Positions 32,746-42,098 are shown, counted from the stretch's first letter. The stretch: DNA of 55,014 nt from an uncultured Gammaproteobacteria bacterium (GCA_905479985.1 CAJQOM010000012.1:1-55014), one strand, 5' to 3'. Notes: generated by a model from the sequence alone, not told the origin. Program-made: numbers and translations.

Positions 32746-32779
32746 AAAAGCCGTAATGAAGTGAATCATTACGGCTTTT
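32746..32779. terminator. Terminator of the PEP-CTERM gene, shared with the nuclease gene
   Basis: AAAAGCCGTAATGA pairs with TCATTACGGCTTTT around a 6-nt loop, between convergent genes. The same stem and loop, with one change in the stem, recurs at 47912-47945 behind a PEP-CTERM gene remnant. Confidence 0.9.
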
Positions 32780-32804
32780 GGTTTGTGTAGACTTGATTTA
32801 GGGG

Positions 32805-33395
32805 TTAGCTCTTGGTTTTACGTCTGAGCCCTAAGAAGCCTAATAAAGCAGGTGCGAATAAAAACAATGCCGCTGGCACTGGGACTTCAGAGACACCAGA
32901 GTTATAAGCTCTCCAGTTACTTATGCCACCGCCTCGAGTTGCACTGATATCGGAGATTGTAAATCCCGTTCCTGGTGTCACGAGTGATGCAAAATGGAAA
33001 AACACTTCAAATCCCCCAAAATGAACCGCTAGGTAGTCATAGGGAATAGTGCTGATTATTGTGTTAGAAGCACCGCTAATATTATCTTTAAATGTGCCCG
33101 ATAATGTTCCTTCATCAGCAAAGGTGTTAGCAGGAAGCATGAAAACGCTTTCGATTGCATCACCAATAACGTCGTAGCTTTGGTTGGAAATGGGTGCGCT
33201 TGGGTTGTCATCACCGGCAGCAATTTGGCTAACGGTTGGGCCAGAATAACTAAAAGTTAAGGTCTGACCGCTGTCGGGAGCTGTAAATGAGAATGGACTG
33301 GTGGGTGCGTTGTCGATTGGAAGAAAAGCCGCATTAGCGATGGGGCTCATTAAGAAGGTTGTCGCGATTGCGAGTGCAGTAAGATATTTTTTCAT
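32805..33395 (-). CDS. PEP-CTERM (VPxPA) sorted exported protein
   Basis: The 196-residue protein has a signal peptide (MKKYLTALAIATTFLMSPIANA) and a C-terminal exosortase-type sorting signal: VPVPAALFLFAPALLGFLG followed by LRRKTKS. The body is rich in Ser, Thr, Gly and beta-strand patterns (FSFTAPDSGQTLTFSYSG), without recognised catalytic motifs. Such proteins are cut by exosortase and are often exported with extracellular polysaccharide. No exosortase gene is in the window. A candidate c-di-GMP riboswitch lies just upstream, implying control together with biofilm genes. Confidence 0.9.
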   Translation of the reverse strand: MKKYLTALAIATTFLMSPIANAAFLPIDNAPTSPFSFTAPDSGQTLTFSYSGPTVSQIAAGDDNPSAPISNQSYDVIGDAIESVFMLPANTFADEGTLSGTFKDNISGASNTIISTIPYDYLAVHFGGFEVFFHFASLVTPGTGFTISDISATRGGGISNWRAYNSGVSEVPVPAALFLFAPALLGFLGLRRKTKS

Positions 33396-33419
33396 AACAT
33401 TTCCTCTAAGTTAGAAAAT

Positions 33420-33487
33420 GCAGCTCAGCCATCTTTAGAAGGTTAAAGACCCGTAGCTTTCCGTATTTGGCTCACACCAAGGTTGGC
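33420..33487 (-). ncRNA. Candidate cyclic-di-GMP (GEMM-I-like) riboswitch
   Basis: On the minus strand the leader of the PEP-CTERM gene contains a hairpin TTGG-TGTGAG-CCAA, then CGGAAAGCTACGGGTCTTT, a short loop and AAAGATGGCTGAGCTGC. This order (GNAAAGCnACGGGnC ... GAUGGCUGnGCUGC) resembles the GEMM-I c-di-GMP aptamer. The 3' end is 24 bases before the start codon and just upstream of the GAGGAAA ribosome site, so translational control is possible. Assignment is by eye, without a covariance model. Confidence 0.6.
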
Positions 33488-33691
33488 TTTTTTATTTTTA
33501 TATATTCCAAGTTAGTCCTACTAACTGAATATGATATTTATTATATTTTTAATTAATGACTTAGTCAATATAAGAGTTTTGTTAAAAACCCGCCAAATGG
33601 ATACTGATGAATAAAGTCAGTGAAAAGCTCAGCCACAAGGTAAAAGGTCTAGGTTCTATAGTGGGTTGATGTCTTCTGGTAGAATCAGGTC

Positions 33692-34390
33692 ATGAAAAAA
33701 TACCGTCAGATTTTGATTAAAATGGGGTTACGTGCCATTTTTGCTTTTGTTGTATTGAGTTTGTTGATCGTGTTGCCATTTCGTTGGCTAAACCCGCCGA
33801 TTACCATGGTGATGGCCGACCGTTGGTTGGGATCAGATGATAATTTTGAACTGAAACAGCGTTGGCTACGATGGGATAAGCTGCCAAAACAAGCGGCGCT
33901 GGCGGTAGTGACCTCTGAAGATCAATTGTTTCCACTTCATTCAGGTTTTGATTTTAAGGCCATATTTGGTGTGTTGAAATCAGTTGGGGATGGTGGCGGT
34001 CAGTTACGTGGGGCAAGTACGATTAGTCAGCAGGTGGCTCGTAATGTTTACTTATGGACCGGGCGAAGCTGGTTTCGTAAAGGCTTAGAGGTCTGGTTTA
34101 CTTTGTTGATTGAATTAACCTGGGGTAAGCAACGTATATTAGAAGTGTATTTGAATGTGGCTGAGTGGGGACATGGTGTTTTTGGTGTCGAGGCGGCGAG
34201 TCTTCATCACTTTGGCAAATCGGCCAAACGTTTGAACTCGATGCAAATCGCGTTGTTGGCTTCTGCTTTGCCGAGTCCATTGAAATATGATCCTGCCAGA
34301 CCAGCACAGCACCTCAGTGACAGGGCGCGATGGAATCTTGAGCAACAAGCGAGTTTAGGGGGTGTGCTTTGGTTAGGTCCTATCGAATAG
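33692..34390 (+). CDS. mtgA: Monofunctional peptidoglycan transglycosylase MtgA
   Basis: The 232-residue protein has one N-terminal membrane helix (AIFAFVVLSLLIVLPF) and a glycosyltransferase-51 domain: VVTSEDQLFPLHSGFDFKAI with the catalytic glutamate, RGASTISQQVARNVYLWTGRSW, and ILEVYLNVAEWGHGVFGVEAAS. It polymerises lipid II into glycan strands in the periplasm. No transpeptidase domain is present. The length matches MtgA of other gammaproteobacteria. Confidence 0.95.
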   Translation: MKKYRQILIKMGLRAIFAFVVLSLLIVLPFRWLNPPITMVMADRWLGSDDNFELKQRWLRWDKLPKQAALAVVTSEDQLFPLHSGFDFKAIFGVLKSVGDGGGQLRGASTISQQVARNVYLWTGRSWFRKGLEVWFTLLIELTWGKQRILEVYLNVAEWGHGVFGVEAASLHHFGKSAKRLNSMQIALLASALPSPLKYDPARPAQHLSDRARWNLEQQASLGGVLWLGPIE

Positions 34391-34484
34391 GGACTTCAGG
34401 CTAATTAATAACTTTAATGGTTAATTATTTGATCATTACCTAGTTAAAGGTTGATTATGTATATTACTTTTATCATTAACTTGT

Positions 34485-34553
34485 TTGACAGGCTGATTGA
34501 ACAGGTGTAGTTTAATGATTAATAAATTAACCAATATAGGGTTGATTATCATT
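34485..34553 (+). promoter_or_regulatory. hipBA promoter and candidate operator
   Basis: A -35 box TTGACA (34485-34490) with a weak -10 (TAGTTT, 34508-34513, 17-bp spacing) is followed by an imperfect dyad, AATGAT...AATTAACC / GGTTGATT...ATCATT (34514-34553), before the antitoxin start. The repeated GTTGATTAT also occurs at 34450-34458. It fits autorepression by a HipB-like protein. Confidence 0.45.
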
Positions 34554-34576
34554 TAAAGATAAAATAAGACTACATT

Positions 34577-34915
34577 ATGAAATTTAATTCGATGACAGAT
34601 AAGGCCATAGCGGCTGAGATAGGTGGCCGTATTGAGCAGATGCGTTTAGAGCGTAATTTGACACAACAGCAGCTGGCTGATCGTGTTGGATTATCTCGCG
34701 TTAGTTACCGTAGCTTGGTTGCGGGTCAGGGTAAATTCATCAATTTCATTGCAGTGTTACGGACACTGGATCAATTAGCCTTGGTTGAGCAGTTTGTGCC
34801 TGAAACGACCTTTAGCCCGATGGAACAGCTCAAATTAAAGGGCAAGCAACGTCAGCGTGCGTCTGGATCGCGTGAGGTTAAAACCGAGCAAGATGATGAA
34901 GAGGCTGACTGGTAA
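34577..34915 (+). CDS. hipB: HipB-like XRE-family antitoxin/regulator
   Basis: The 112-residue protein has an XRE helix-turn-helix (IGGRIEQMRLERNLTQQQLADRVGLSRVSYRSLVAGQG) and an acidic, basic-patched tail (KGKQRQRASGSREVKTEQDDEEADW). It is immediately followed by the HipA-like kinase gene, with stop and start sharing one base (34915), so translation is coupled. HipB-type proteins neutralise HipA and repress the operon. Confidence 0.87.
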   Translation: MKFNSMTDKAIAAEIGGRIEQMRLERNLTQQQLADRVGLSRVSYRSLVAGQGKFINFIAVLRTLDQLALVEQFVPETTFSPMEQLKLKGKQRQRASGSREVKTEQDDEEADW

Positions 34916-36249
34916 TGGATAATTTAGCCGAAGTTAGACTTTGGGGCGAGCAAGTTGGGGCATTAGCTTATGATGATGCTAGCCAGTTTAGTACGTTTGA
35001 ATACGCACCGAGTTGGTTGAAAAAAGGCATTGAGATTGCTCCAATCCATATGCCCTTGGCTGAGACGAAATATCAGTTTCAAGGATTAAACCCGGATACT
35101 TTTCGTGGCTTGCCGGCGGTGTTTGCCGATATGTTACCTGATGATTTTGGTAATGCGGTGATTAATGCGTGGTTGGCACGTAATGGACGGAGTGCGGACT
35201 CATTCACAGCTGTAGAACGCTTGTTGTATACCGGAACGCGTGGCATGGGGGCATTAGCATTTTTGCCTGCGGTTGAGCGAGATGACGCGGTGAATGGTGA
35301 AGTAGCCATCGATTCTTTGGTGATGATGGCCCAACAGGTATTGGATGAGCGGGTTCAGATGCGTCAAGCTATGCAGGCTGAATTATTTGATAATGCAAAC
35401 CAGCAAACCGCGATGAAAGCGATTTTGCAGGTTGGGACGTCGGCTGGGGGTGCTAGGGCTAAGGCTGTGGTGGCTGTGAATGCAGATCGAACACAAATTC
35501 GCTCGGGCCAGGTCGATGTGCCAGAGGGCTTTGAGCATTATTTATTAAAGCTGGATGGCGTCGAAGAACATAAGACGAACAATGAAACCTTTGGTGATCC
35601 TAAGGGGTTTGGCAGGATGGAATATGCCTATTATTTAATGGCGAAAGAAGCCGGTATTGATATGTCTCCTTGTGAACTATTACTGGAAGGTGGCCGAGCA
35701 CATTTTATGACGCAACGTTTTGACCGGGTGGGGAATCGCAAGCGCCATATAGCGTCATTATGTGCGATGGACCATGCAGATTATAAGCAGCCCGGCCAGT
35801 ATAGTTATGAGCAGTTACTCACTGTGGCAAGGCAATTAAAATTACCTCGGTCGGATGCCATCGAAATTTTTCGACGTATGGTGTTTAACGTGGTGGCGCG
35901 TAATCACGATGATCATACGAAGAATATGAGTTTTATGTTGGACGATACAGACAGCGATTGGCGTTTATCGCCCGCGTTTGATGTTGCTTATAGTTATAAA
36001 AAAGACTCACCTTGGGTGAACTCACATCAGATGTCATTGAATGGCAAGCGCGAGGATTTTGTAGCCAGTGATTTACAACAAGTGGCGTCGTTGATTGGTA
36101 ACTTTGGCCGTGAGTCAAAACAGATCGTTGAGCAGGTGTTAGAGGTGGTTAATGCGTGGCCAACTTATGCAGCACAAGCGGGTGTGGCTGATGCCTTGGA
36201 GGATGAGGTGAGGCGTCACCTTCGGGTGTTTGATAACTTGCGATTGTGA
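34915..36249 (+). CDS. hipA: HipA-family serine/threonine kinase toxin
   Basis: The 444-residue protein has the HipA N-terminal domain (VRLWGEQVGALAYDDASQFSTFEYAPSWL) and the kinase core: SAGGARAKAVVAVN (P-loop-like), HYLLKLDG, the RFDRVGNRKRHIASLCAMDHADYKQPGQYSYEQL segment, catalytic FNVVARNHDDHTKNMSFML and the metal-binding LSPAFDVAYSY. HipA phosphorylates aminoacyl-tRNA synthetases and slows growth. The HNDDHTKN-type catalytic loop appears intact, so the toxin is probably active. Length is normal for HipA. Confidence 0.93.
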   Translation: MDNLAEVRLWGEQVGALAYDDASQFSTFEYAPSWLKKGIEIAPIHMPLAETKYQFQGLNPDTFRGLPAVFADMLPDDFGNAVINAWLARNGRSADSFTAVERLLYTGTRGMGALAFLPAVERDDAVNGEVAIDSLVMMAQQVLDERVQMRQAMQAELFDNANQQTAMKAILQVGTSAGGARAKAVVAVNADRTQIRSGQVDVPEGFEHYLLKLDGVEEHKTNNETFGDPKGFGRMEYAYYLMAKEAGIDMSPCELLLEGGRAHFMTQRFDRVGNRKRHIASLCAMDHADYKQPGQYSYEQLLTVARQLKLPRSDAIEIFRRMVFNVVARNHDDHTKNMSFMLDDTDSDWRLSPAFDVAYSYKKDSPWVNSHQMSLNGKREDFVASDLQQVASLIGNFGRESKQIVEQVLEVVNAWPTYAAQAGVADALEDEVRRHLRVFDNLRL

Positions 36250-36362
36250 TAGTTTACGTGGTTGAACGAATTATTGACCTCACGTTATTGTCCATTAATT
36301 AGCTATAATAAGCGGCATTATCAGTCTCCTTGCAGACATTACTATCAATATTAGGGATCGCA

Positions 36363-36908
36363 ATGAAATCACATTACGCAACAGGTTTAAAACAACGGGG
36401 CTCAACCATTATTTATGTGGTGTTGGCGATTATTATTTTGTCGGCATCAGCAGGCGTGTTGTTTTTTAAGATCAAGTCGCCCCCTAAAGCGGCCTATGAA
36501 ATGGATATGTCATCAACGGTTCCTGTGGCTGTTTTACCCGAAGTGACGGTGTATAAATCAGCGACGTGTGGCTGTTGCAGTAAGTGGATTACCCATATGG
36601 AAAATGAAGGGTTTAAGGTCGTTTCGCATAATAAAGATGATATGACATCGATTAAGATAGAAGCGGGCCTACAGCCTGAACTAGCGTCTTGTCATACTGC
36701 CTTTGTTGATGGTTATGTGATTGAAGGTCATGTGCCCGCAGATGATATTAAACGTCTGCTCACCGAGAAACCGCCAGTATTGGGTTTAACAGCACCGGGT
36801 ATGCCTCAAAAATCACCGGGTATGCAGCCAGAAGGTGATGCACCGCAAGGGTATGATGTTTTAGCGTTTGATAAAGCTGGCCAAACACATGTCTATACTG
36901 CTTATTAG
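36363..36908 (+). CDS. DUF411 metal-binding protein, membrane anchored
   Basis: The 181-residue protein has one N-terminal membrane segment (TIIYVVLAIIILSASAGVLFF) and a DUF411 domain: VTVYKSATCGCCSKWITHMENEGFKVV, ASCHTAFVDGYVIEGHVPADDI, and LTAPGMPQKSPGM. The CGCC motif and conserved Cys/His/Met residues suggest copper or other soft metal handling in the periplasm. The ATG at 36363 follows AGGGA and yields a sensible anchor. It is followed after 33 bases by a RibD-C-like gene. Confidence 0.88.
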   Translation: MKSHYATGLKQRGSTIIYVVLAIIILSASAGVLFFKIKSPPKAAYEMDMSSTVPVAVLPEVTVYKSATCGCCSKWITHMENEGFKVVSHNKDDMTSIKIEAGLQPELASCHTAFVDGYVIEGHVPADDIKRLLTEKPPVLGLTAPGMPQKSPGMQPEGDAPQGYDVLAFDKAGQTHVYTAY

Positions 36909-36941
36909 TTCAACGTTGTTTGTCTAAATTGAGATAGGTTG

Positions 36942-37469
36942 ATGACTAATAGTGTTTATATTGCGACGAGCTTGGATGGCTATATAGCGACTATCAATGG
37001 TGGCTTGGAGTGGCTTAATGGTTTCCCTAACCCTTCTGAAAGTGATTATGGCTACCATGAGTTTATGGATAGGATTGATGCGCTGGTGATGGGACGTAAG
37101 ACGTTCGACATTGTGGCGGCTTTAACCCCGTGGCCTTATACAAAAAAAGTCTTTGTGCTGAGCGGCAGTTTGAAGGAAGTGCCAGCGGTATTAGTCGACC
37201 AAGTTGAGATTGTAAATGGTGATATCAGTACGGTGGTTAAAAAACTGAATACGCGGGGTTATCACAATCTTTATATTGATGGTGGCCAGACCATTCAGGC
37301 ATTTCTCAGAAAGAACCTGATTGATGAACTGATCATTTCTAAAATCCCACTTATTTTGGGTGAGGGGATTCCCTTATTTTCACCGCAAGACCAACCACTT
37401 AAGTTTGAACACTGTTCAACAGAGGTGTTTGAGGGTGGGTTGGTGAAGAGTCATTATAAGAAGCTGTAA
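36942..37469 (+). CDS. RibD C-terminal/dihydrofolate-reductase-like protein
   Basis: The 175-residue protein has the RibD-C/DHFR fold pattern: VYIATSLDGYIATINGGLEWL at the start, DALVMGRKTFDIV, LYIDGGQTIQAFLRKNLIDELIISKIPLILGEGIPLF at the end. It is similar to the YyaP/YwjB group of stand-alone reductases using NADPH. The physiological substrate is unknown. The ATG at 36942 is preferred over an adjacent TTG. Confidence 0.87.
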   Translation: MTNSVYIATSLDGYIATINGGLEWLNGFPNPSESDYGYHEFMDRIDALVMGRKTFDIVAALTPWPYTKKVFVLSGSLKEVPAVLVDQVEIVNGDISTVVKKLNTRGYHNLYIDGGQTIQAFLRKNLIDELIISKIPLILGEGIPLFSPQDQPLKFEHCSTEVFEGGLVKSHYKKL

Positions 37470-37685
37470 TAGAACGGCATTCAAATAAGCCTTGAGCTAA
37501 TGAAGAATGAGTATCTACAAGCCATTTTGATAAAGTCAGCTTTGAGTTGAGAGTGATCTTTGGATAATGCTTTGCTAACGTGCCCTAAGGCGGCAATTAT
37601 TATGGCTAGCATAACGACAACCAAAGACCTGTTTCCAAGCAGGGCGGTTTAAAGCACATTCTCTTTATTTCAAACCCACACCCAA

Positions 37686-40244
37686 TCAAAGTCGCTTTTT
37701 AGTCTTCCATGTCGCCATTTCAACCAGCGGATCATCGGGCCAGGGGTGCTTGGGATAGCGACCCCTCATTTCTTTTTTCACCTCGTGATATGAGGTGTGC
37801 CAGAAACTGGCTAGGTCTTGCGTGATTTGCAGCGGTTTGCCTGCGGGTGACAAGAGGTGAATCAGCACAGGTACTTTGCCTGCAATAACAGCGGGGCTTT
37901 GCTCGCAGCCAAACATTTCCTGTAATTTCACCGCCAGCACGGGCGGGGATTCTGTGTAGTCGATGCGGATACTAGATCCAGATGGTACTTTCAAATGGGT
38001 TGGTGCTAGTTTGTTGAGTGTCTGTTGCTGCTCCCAAGGCAGGCGTGCGTGCAGGATGTTAGTTAACCTAACCTTTTTAAAGTCGTTTAATAAATTCACA
38101 TCATTCAGATAAGGCGCTAACCAATTCTCAAGCGTGGCAAGTAACCCTTCCTGACTCACATCTGGCCAGTTATTGTCCCTTTCAATGGTGCGAACCAGTG
38201 ACACTCTGGCACACCATTGTTGAAGTTCGGAGGTCCAGGGTAGAAGACTGAGCCCCTGTTTTCGGATATGCTGAATTAACGCCGCACTTTTGGCTTGCGT
38301 AGATACGGTGTCTAAGCGAGTGCGTTGTAGAATCAGAGTACCTATTTTTTTCTGTTCTTCGGCGACAAACCGGTTAGTTTTTTTATCCCATTCGGCAACG
38401 GTCTCTAACTGAATCGCGTTACTGAGGGCTGAATCGAACAAGCCTTCATCAAATTTCACCGCCGAGCGAATAACATCTCCTTTACCGCCTAGCTGGCTTG
38501 ACACTTCGGCGATCGCGAGCCAGCTATTATTAGCAAGATGATGATGCCCCATCAGATTGGCGCTGCGACCATTGGCGAGCTGATAACCACCCGAATGTCT
38601 ACGCCGCGCAATGCGATCTGGATAGGCGCAGGCAAGCAGATAACCGGGCAATTGTTCAGCGGTTATCAAATGGCTTATTTTACCGGGCCGTTTTACCTTC
38701 AAGGTCTGTTGTTCGAATTGTTGTGCTAACTGACGCGTGCGATGTAACCAGCCTTTATGCATTGGTGGACAATGCGACTTGCCGTTCAATAGTTCAAGGC
38801 GGTCGCTAATATCTGCATTATCACGACTAAAAGGGTCACGGTCAGATAGCAGACTCGCTAATAAGGCCGCGGGTTTAATACAACCGATCGCGCTACCGCA
38901 CAGTAATAGATGTGCGAGCCGTGGGTGTACCGGTAAAGATGTCATGGCCTGACCATGTTTTGTCAGAACCCAGCCATTGGTTTCACGTTTAATCGCACCG
39001 AGCGATCTGAGTAAATCTATGGCCTGTTGCCATAACCCTTTTGGCGGTGGGTCGATCCAGCTTAATTGCTTTGGATCGTCTACGCCCCATTGTAATAATT
39101 GCAGTGCCAATGGTGCCAGGTCAGCATTTAGAATTTCGGCGGTGCTGTGTGCTGCCAGTTGACCCTGCTGATCGGCCGACCAGAGCCGGTAACACTTCCC
39201 AGGTCTTAGCCGCCCGGCACGCCCGGCTCTTTGGTCACTGGATGCTTTCGAAATTTTGACGGTATGCAATCCTGTCATGCCAATCGACGGATTGAATTTT
39301 GCTTCCCTCGCAAGGCCACAATCAACCACGACATCAACACCATCAATGGTCAGGCTGGTTTCGGCAATATTGGTGGCCAATACAATTTTCTGATCGTTGA
39401 CTTGTTGGCCACTGAGTGGCGCGATGGCTTGTTGTTGCGCTTCAATCGATAGATTGCCATAGAGCGGATGCAGATGAATGCCCTTTAATTTTCTATCAAA
39501 AATCCAGTCCGAAAGATCATCTGCAACGCGGTGAATTTCTCCCTGCCCCGGCAAAAAAGCCAGCACGCTGCTAGTTGGATTGTCAGTAACTGCCTGTTTA
39601 ATGGTGCTAACCATACGATCAGTAATGCGTTCTTTGACTTGTCTGGCCTTCCCGTAAATAATATCGACAGGGTAAGCTCGACCTTCACTTTTCACGATCG
39701 GTGCGTCGCCTAACAATTCCGCTGTGGCCTTGCTATCGAGTGTCGCCGACATCACCAGTATTTTTAACGGGGTCTGGTTTTGATCAGGGTCATTTCTAAA
39801 CAAAGCGCGACCTTTAAGGCACAAACTGAGCGCCAGATCAGAATCTAAACTGCGTTCGTGAAATTCGTCAAAGATCACCAAACCCAGGTCATCTAACGAG
39901 GGGTCATTCTGTAACATTCGGGTAAGAATACCCTCAGTGATTACTTCCACTTTTGTATTTTTGCCAACCTTAGACTCTAACCGCATACGATAACCAATCG
40001 TTTGGCCAGCACTTTCATTCAACAGGCTTGCCATGCGATGCGCTGCTGATCGGGTGGCGATTCTGCGTGGCTCTAACATTAGAATTTTTCTGTGCTTTAG
40101 CCAAGGTTCATCCATCAGCGCCAGCGGGACTAAAGTGGTTTTACCCGCACCCGGTGGGGCTTCCAGTACAACCTCATGCCGCTCAGACAATTGCTGCTTA
40201 AGACTGTCTAAAATATCTTCAACAGGTAGGCCCAGTGGGGTCAC
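37686..40244 (-). CDS. hrpB: ATP-dependent helicase HrpB
   Basis: The 852-residue protein is a full-length DEAH-box HrpB: LEAPPGAGKTTLVPLALM (Walker A), LEPRRIATRSAAHRMA, FDEFHERSLDSDLALSLC (DEFH motif II), VMSATLD, ATNIAETSLTIDGVDVVVDCGLAREAKF and QRAGRAGRLRPGKCYRLW, followed by the HrpB C-terminal domain. The exact cellular role is unclear; an RNA or DNA helicase role is assumed, with links to peptidoglycan and RNA processing reported in some species. No ATG fits, so the GTG at 40244 is the probable start. A duplicate of its 5' end lies at 42099-42167. Confidence 0.94.
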   Translation of the reverse strand: MTPLGLPVEDILDSLKQQLSERHEVVLEAPPGAGKTTLVPLALMDEPWLKHRKILMLEPRRIATRSAAHRMASLLNESAGQTIGYRMRLESKVGKNTKVEVITEGILTRMLQNDPSLDDLGLVIFDEFHERSLDSDLALSLCLKGRALFRNDPDQNQTPLKILVMSATLDSKATAELLGDAPIVKSEGRAYPVDIIYGKARQVKERITDRMVSTIKQAVTDNPTSSVLAFLPGQGEIHRVADDLSDWIFDRKLKGIHLHPLYGNLSIEAQQQAIAPLSGQQVNDQKIVLATNIAETSLTIDGVDVVVDCGLAREAKFNPSIGMTGLHTVKISKASSDQRAGRAGRLRPGKCYRLWSADQQGQLAAHSTAEILNADLAPLALQLLQWGVDDPKQLSWIDPPPKGLWQQAIDLLRSLGAIKRETNGWVLTKHGQAMTSLPVHPRLAHLLLCGSAIGCIKPAALLASLLSDRDPFSRDNADISDRLELLNGKSHCPPMHKGWLHRTRQLAQQFEQQTLKVKRPGKISHLITAEQLPGYLLACAYPDRIARRRHSGGYQLANGRSANLMGHHHLANNSWLAIAEVSSQLGGKGDVIRSAVKFDEGLFDSALSNAIQLETVAEWDKKTNRFVAEEQKKIGTLILQRTRLDTVSTQAKSAALIQHIRKQGLSLLPWTSELQQWCARVSLVRTIERDNNWPDVSQEGLLATLENWLAPYLNDVNLLNDFKKVRLTNILHARLPWEQQQTLNKLAPTHLKVPSGSSIRIDYTESPPVLAVKLQEMFGCEQSPAVIAGKVPVLIHLLSPAGKPLQITQDLASFWHTSYHEVKKEMRGRYPKHPWPDDPLVEMATWKTKKRL

Positions 40245-40393
40245 AGTTTTGCCTTTGGCAGTCGGTTTGGAGGGGGGTGATAATAACTCAAAATGAGATG
40301 ATTAATCACTCGGTTTATGTCACTTGGTTGAATAAATTGAAATGGCATGTCTGCTTTGTGTAGAGTGGCCTAAACCGGTCAAGGAACCTAAAT

Positions 40394-40462
40394 ATGTCGA
40401 TTTTGAAACCAATAGATTTTACACTGAACTACCCCGATTATCCCGATAGTATCCCCCTCTAA
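40394..40462 (+). CDS. Possible 22-residue open frame
   Basis: A 22-codon frame with an ideally placed ribosome site (AAGGAA, 40381-40386, seven bases before ATG) and a proline/aspartate-rich product (MSILKPIDFTLNYPDYPDSI..) lies between hrpB and the VF530 gene. It may be a leader peptide or the relic of the start of a lost gene. Evidence is limited to the start context. Confidence 0.25.
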   Translation: MSILKPIDFTLNYPDYPDSIPL

Positions 40463-40510
40463 TTCGTCTCGTGACAGGTATAATGATGCATTTTGCACTT
40501 TCAACTGGAC

Positions 40511-41080
40511 ATGAGTATGCGCACTGAGATCAATTATGAGAATAACCCATTAAATGGGGTTGGTTTAAAAAGCTTGTTGATCGAAATAGTGGATCACTAT
40601 GGTTTTGAGATTCTCTTTGCCTATTTAAACATCAATTGTTTTAAGACTAACCCGAGCATTGAATCTAGTGCGAAGTTTCTTAAGAAAACAGATTGGGCAC
40701 GTGAAAAGGTCGAGGCTTTCTATTTGTACGAATTTAAAAACTTACCTAAAGCATCGTCAGAGCAGTTTTCACTGCCTCCCAGAAGTCGCATTATTCCAGA
40801 TGATCATAAGCCAGGTACACCTGCCGAACTGACCCTTGAGGATGCTGAGCAATTACGTGAGAAGCGAGAAGAAAAATCAGCTGCCTGGGAACGGGAAGCA
40901 GAACAACGTTCTGGCAAGCGCTTTAGCACCCAGCGAAAAAAGCCTTCCAGTGAGAGTGAGAGCATAAGAGACAATAAGCACAGTAAGCAGGACGGCCAGG
41001 CGTTAGAGGAATCAGCAAGTACCTCTGATCAGAGTGACAGCGATCCATGGGCGAATTGGAAAAATAAATCGGACCGTTAG
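40511..41080 (+). CDS. VF530 (DUF2132) family DNA-binding-like protein with long tail
   Basis: Residues 3-75 ([65 protein letters not shown]) match the VF530 family, small SAP-like helical proteins with a suspected DNA-binding role. The usual protein ends near there; this one continues for about 110 highly charged, Ser/Glu/Lys-rich residues ([33 protein letters not shown]) that look disordered. The total is 189 residues. The ATG at 40511 is used; ATG 40517 is also possible. Confidence 0.85.
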   Translation: MSMRTEINYENNPLNGVGLKSLLIEIVDHYGFEILFAYLNINCFKTNPSIESSAKFLKKTDWAREKVEAFYLYEFKNLPKASSEQFSLPPRSRIIPDDHKPGTPAELTLEDAEQLREKREEKSAAWEREAEQRSGKRFSTQRKKPSSESESIRDNKHSKQDGQALEESASTSDQSDSDPWANWKNKSDR

Positions 41081-41167
41081 AAGCACTGGCATCAAGTCTA
41101 GATGTTAGCCTTTTCAATTGTCCGACTAGCTTAACGTCCTAGCGCTGTATTAAGAATTCAGCGAGTT

Positions 41168-42016
41168 TCATTGGAGGAATTTCTTAAAGAAATCATCCAT
41201 ATCTTTAGGTACTGGCAAATCGGACGGGTTTGCCCAACTAAAAGCGGCAACGGTTGCAACATGTCCACCTGTTTCATAGATGATCGTCTCTACATCGCCA
41301 TTCGCCTTTTCTATACCAGCCTTAAGTGCCGCTAAGTTTCTAGGATAGACGGTGTCATCTTCGCCAGTGTATATCAATAGCATCGGTGGCTCATCGCCAT
41401 CGATAAAGTTAGTTACCACCATATTTGGAAAGTTGTCAGGCGGGCCGAAGATTTCTTTTATGTCAGCGGCTTTTGGCACAAAATCATAAGGACCAGCCAG
41501 ACCAGCAAAAGCATTTACAACATTAGGCTTGAGCTTGTGCGTTGCCAAATAAGCATTATCGGCAATAATCAATGCCCCTATATGTGCACCCGATGAATGA
41601 CCCGATATAAACAAATTCTGATTGCCTTTATAGTTGGCTATGTTTTTGTGAACCCAAGCAACTGACTTTGCTGCATCTTCTGCAAACGTCGGGAATTTTA
41701 CATCCGGATATAGGCGAGTATTGGGCAACACCACAACATAACCCATACTTGATAGTGTCGTACCTACAAATTTGTACTGATCTTTAGAGCCATCTATCCA
41801 GCGACCGCCATGAAAAAACACCACAACGGGAAACGTTTCTTGTTCAATATTGGGTACATAAATATCTAACTCTTGACGGGGGAGTTGACCATAAGGGACA
41901 TCTTTTGAAATTTGGCCGTCGTAGGTCAGCGTAGGCGCATTGACGACTGCAAACTGCAGAGGTGTGCAGGCAACAAGAAACGCCATAAGGAAGAGTATAG
42001 TTAGTGTTTTTTGCAT
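41168..42016 (-). CDS. Lipoprotein alpha/beta-hydrolase (esterase)
   Basis: The 282-residue protein has a lipoprotein signal (MQKTLTILFLMAFLVAC|T) and a carboxylesterase-like alpha/beta hydrolase fold: VVVFFHGGRWIDGS (oxyanion-hole HGG), nucleophile S in FISGHSSGAHIGA, the acid region LLIYTGEDDTVYP and histidine in YETGGHVATVAAF. It hydrolyses an ester of unknown kind at the cell envelope. A second, truncated copy of its 5' 300 bases with strong identity lies at 47437-47738. Confidence 0.9.
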   Translation of the reverse strand: MQKTLTILFLMAFLVACTPLQFAVVNAPTLTYDGQISKDVPYGQLPRQELDIYVPNIEQETFPVVVFFHGGRWIDGSKDQYKFVGTTLSSMGYVVVLPNTRLYPDVKFPTFAEDAAKSVAWVHKNIANYKGNQNLFISGHSSGAHIGALIIADNAYLATHKLKPNVVNAFAGLAGPYDFVPKAADIKEIFGPPDNFPNMVVTNFIDGDEPPMLLIYTGEDDTVYPRNLAALKAGIEKANGDVETIIYETGGHVATVAAFSWANPSDLPVPKDMDDFFKKFLQ

Positions 42017-42098
42017 GTAATAAATACGCTTTAAAATTTCAAATGGATAAGAATGTTTTTATGCTTTAGCCAAGCTTACCCCCTATATTGTGGTGCTT

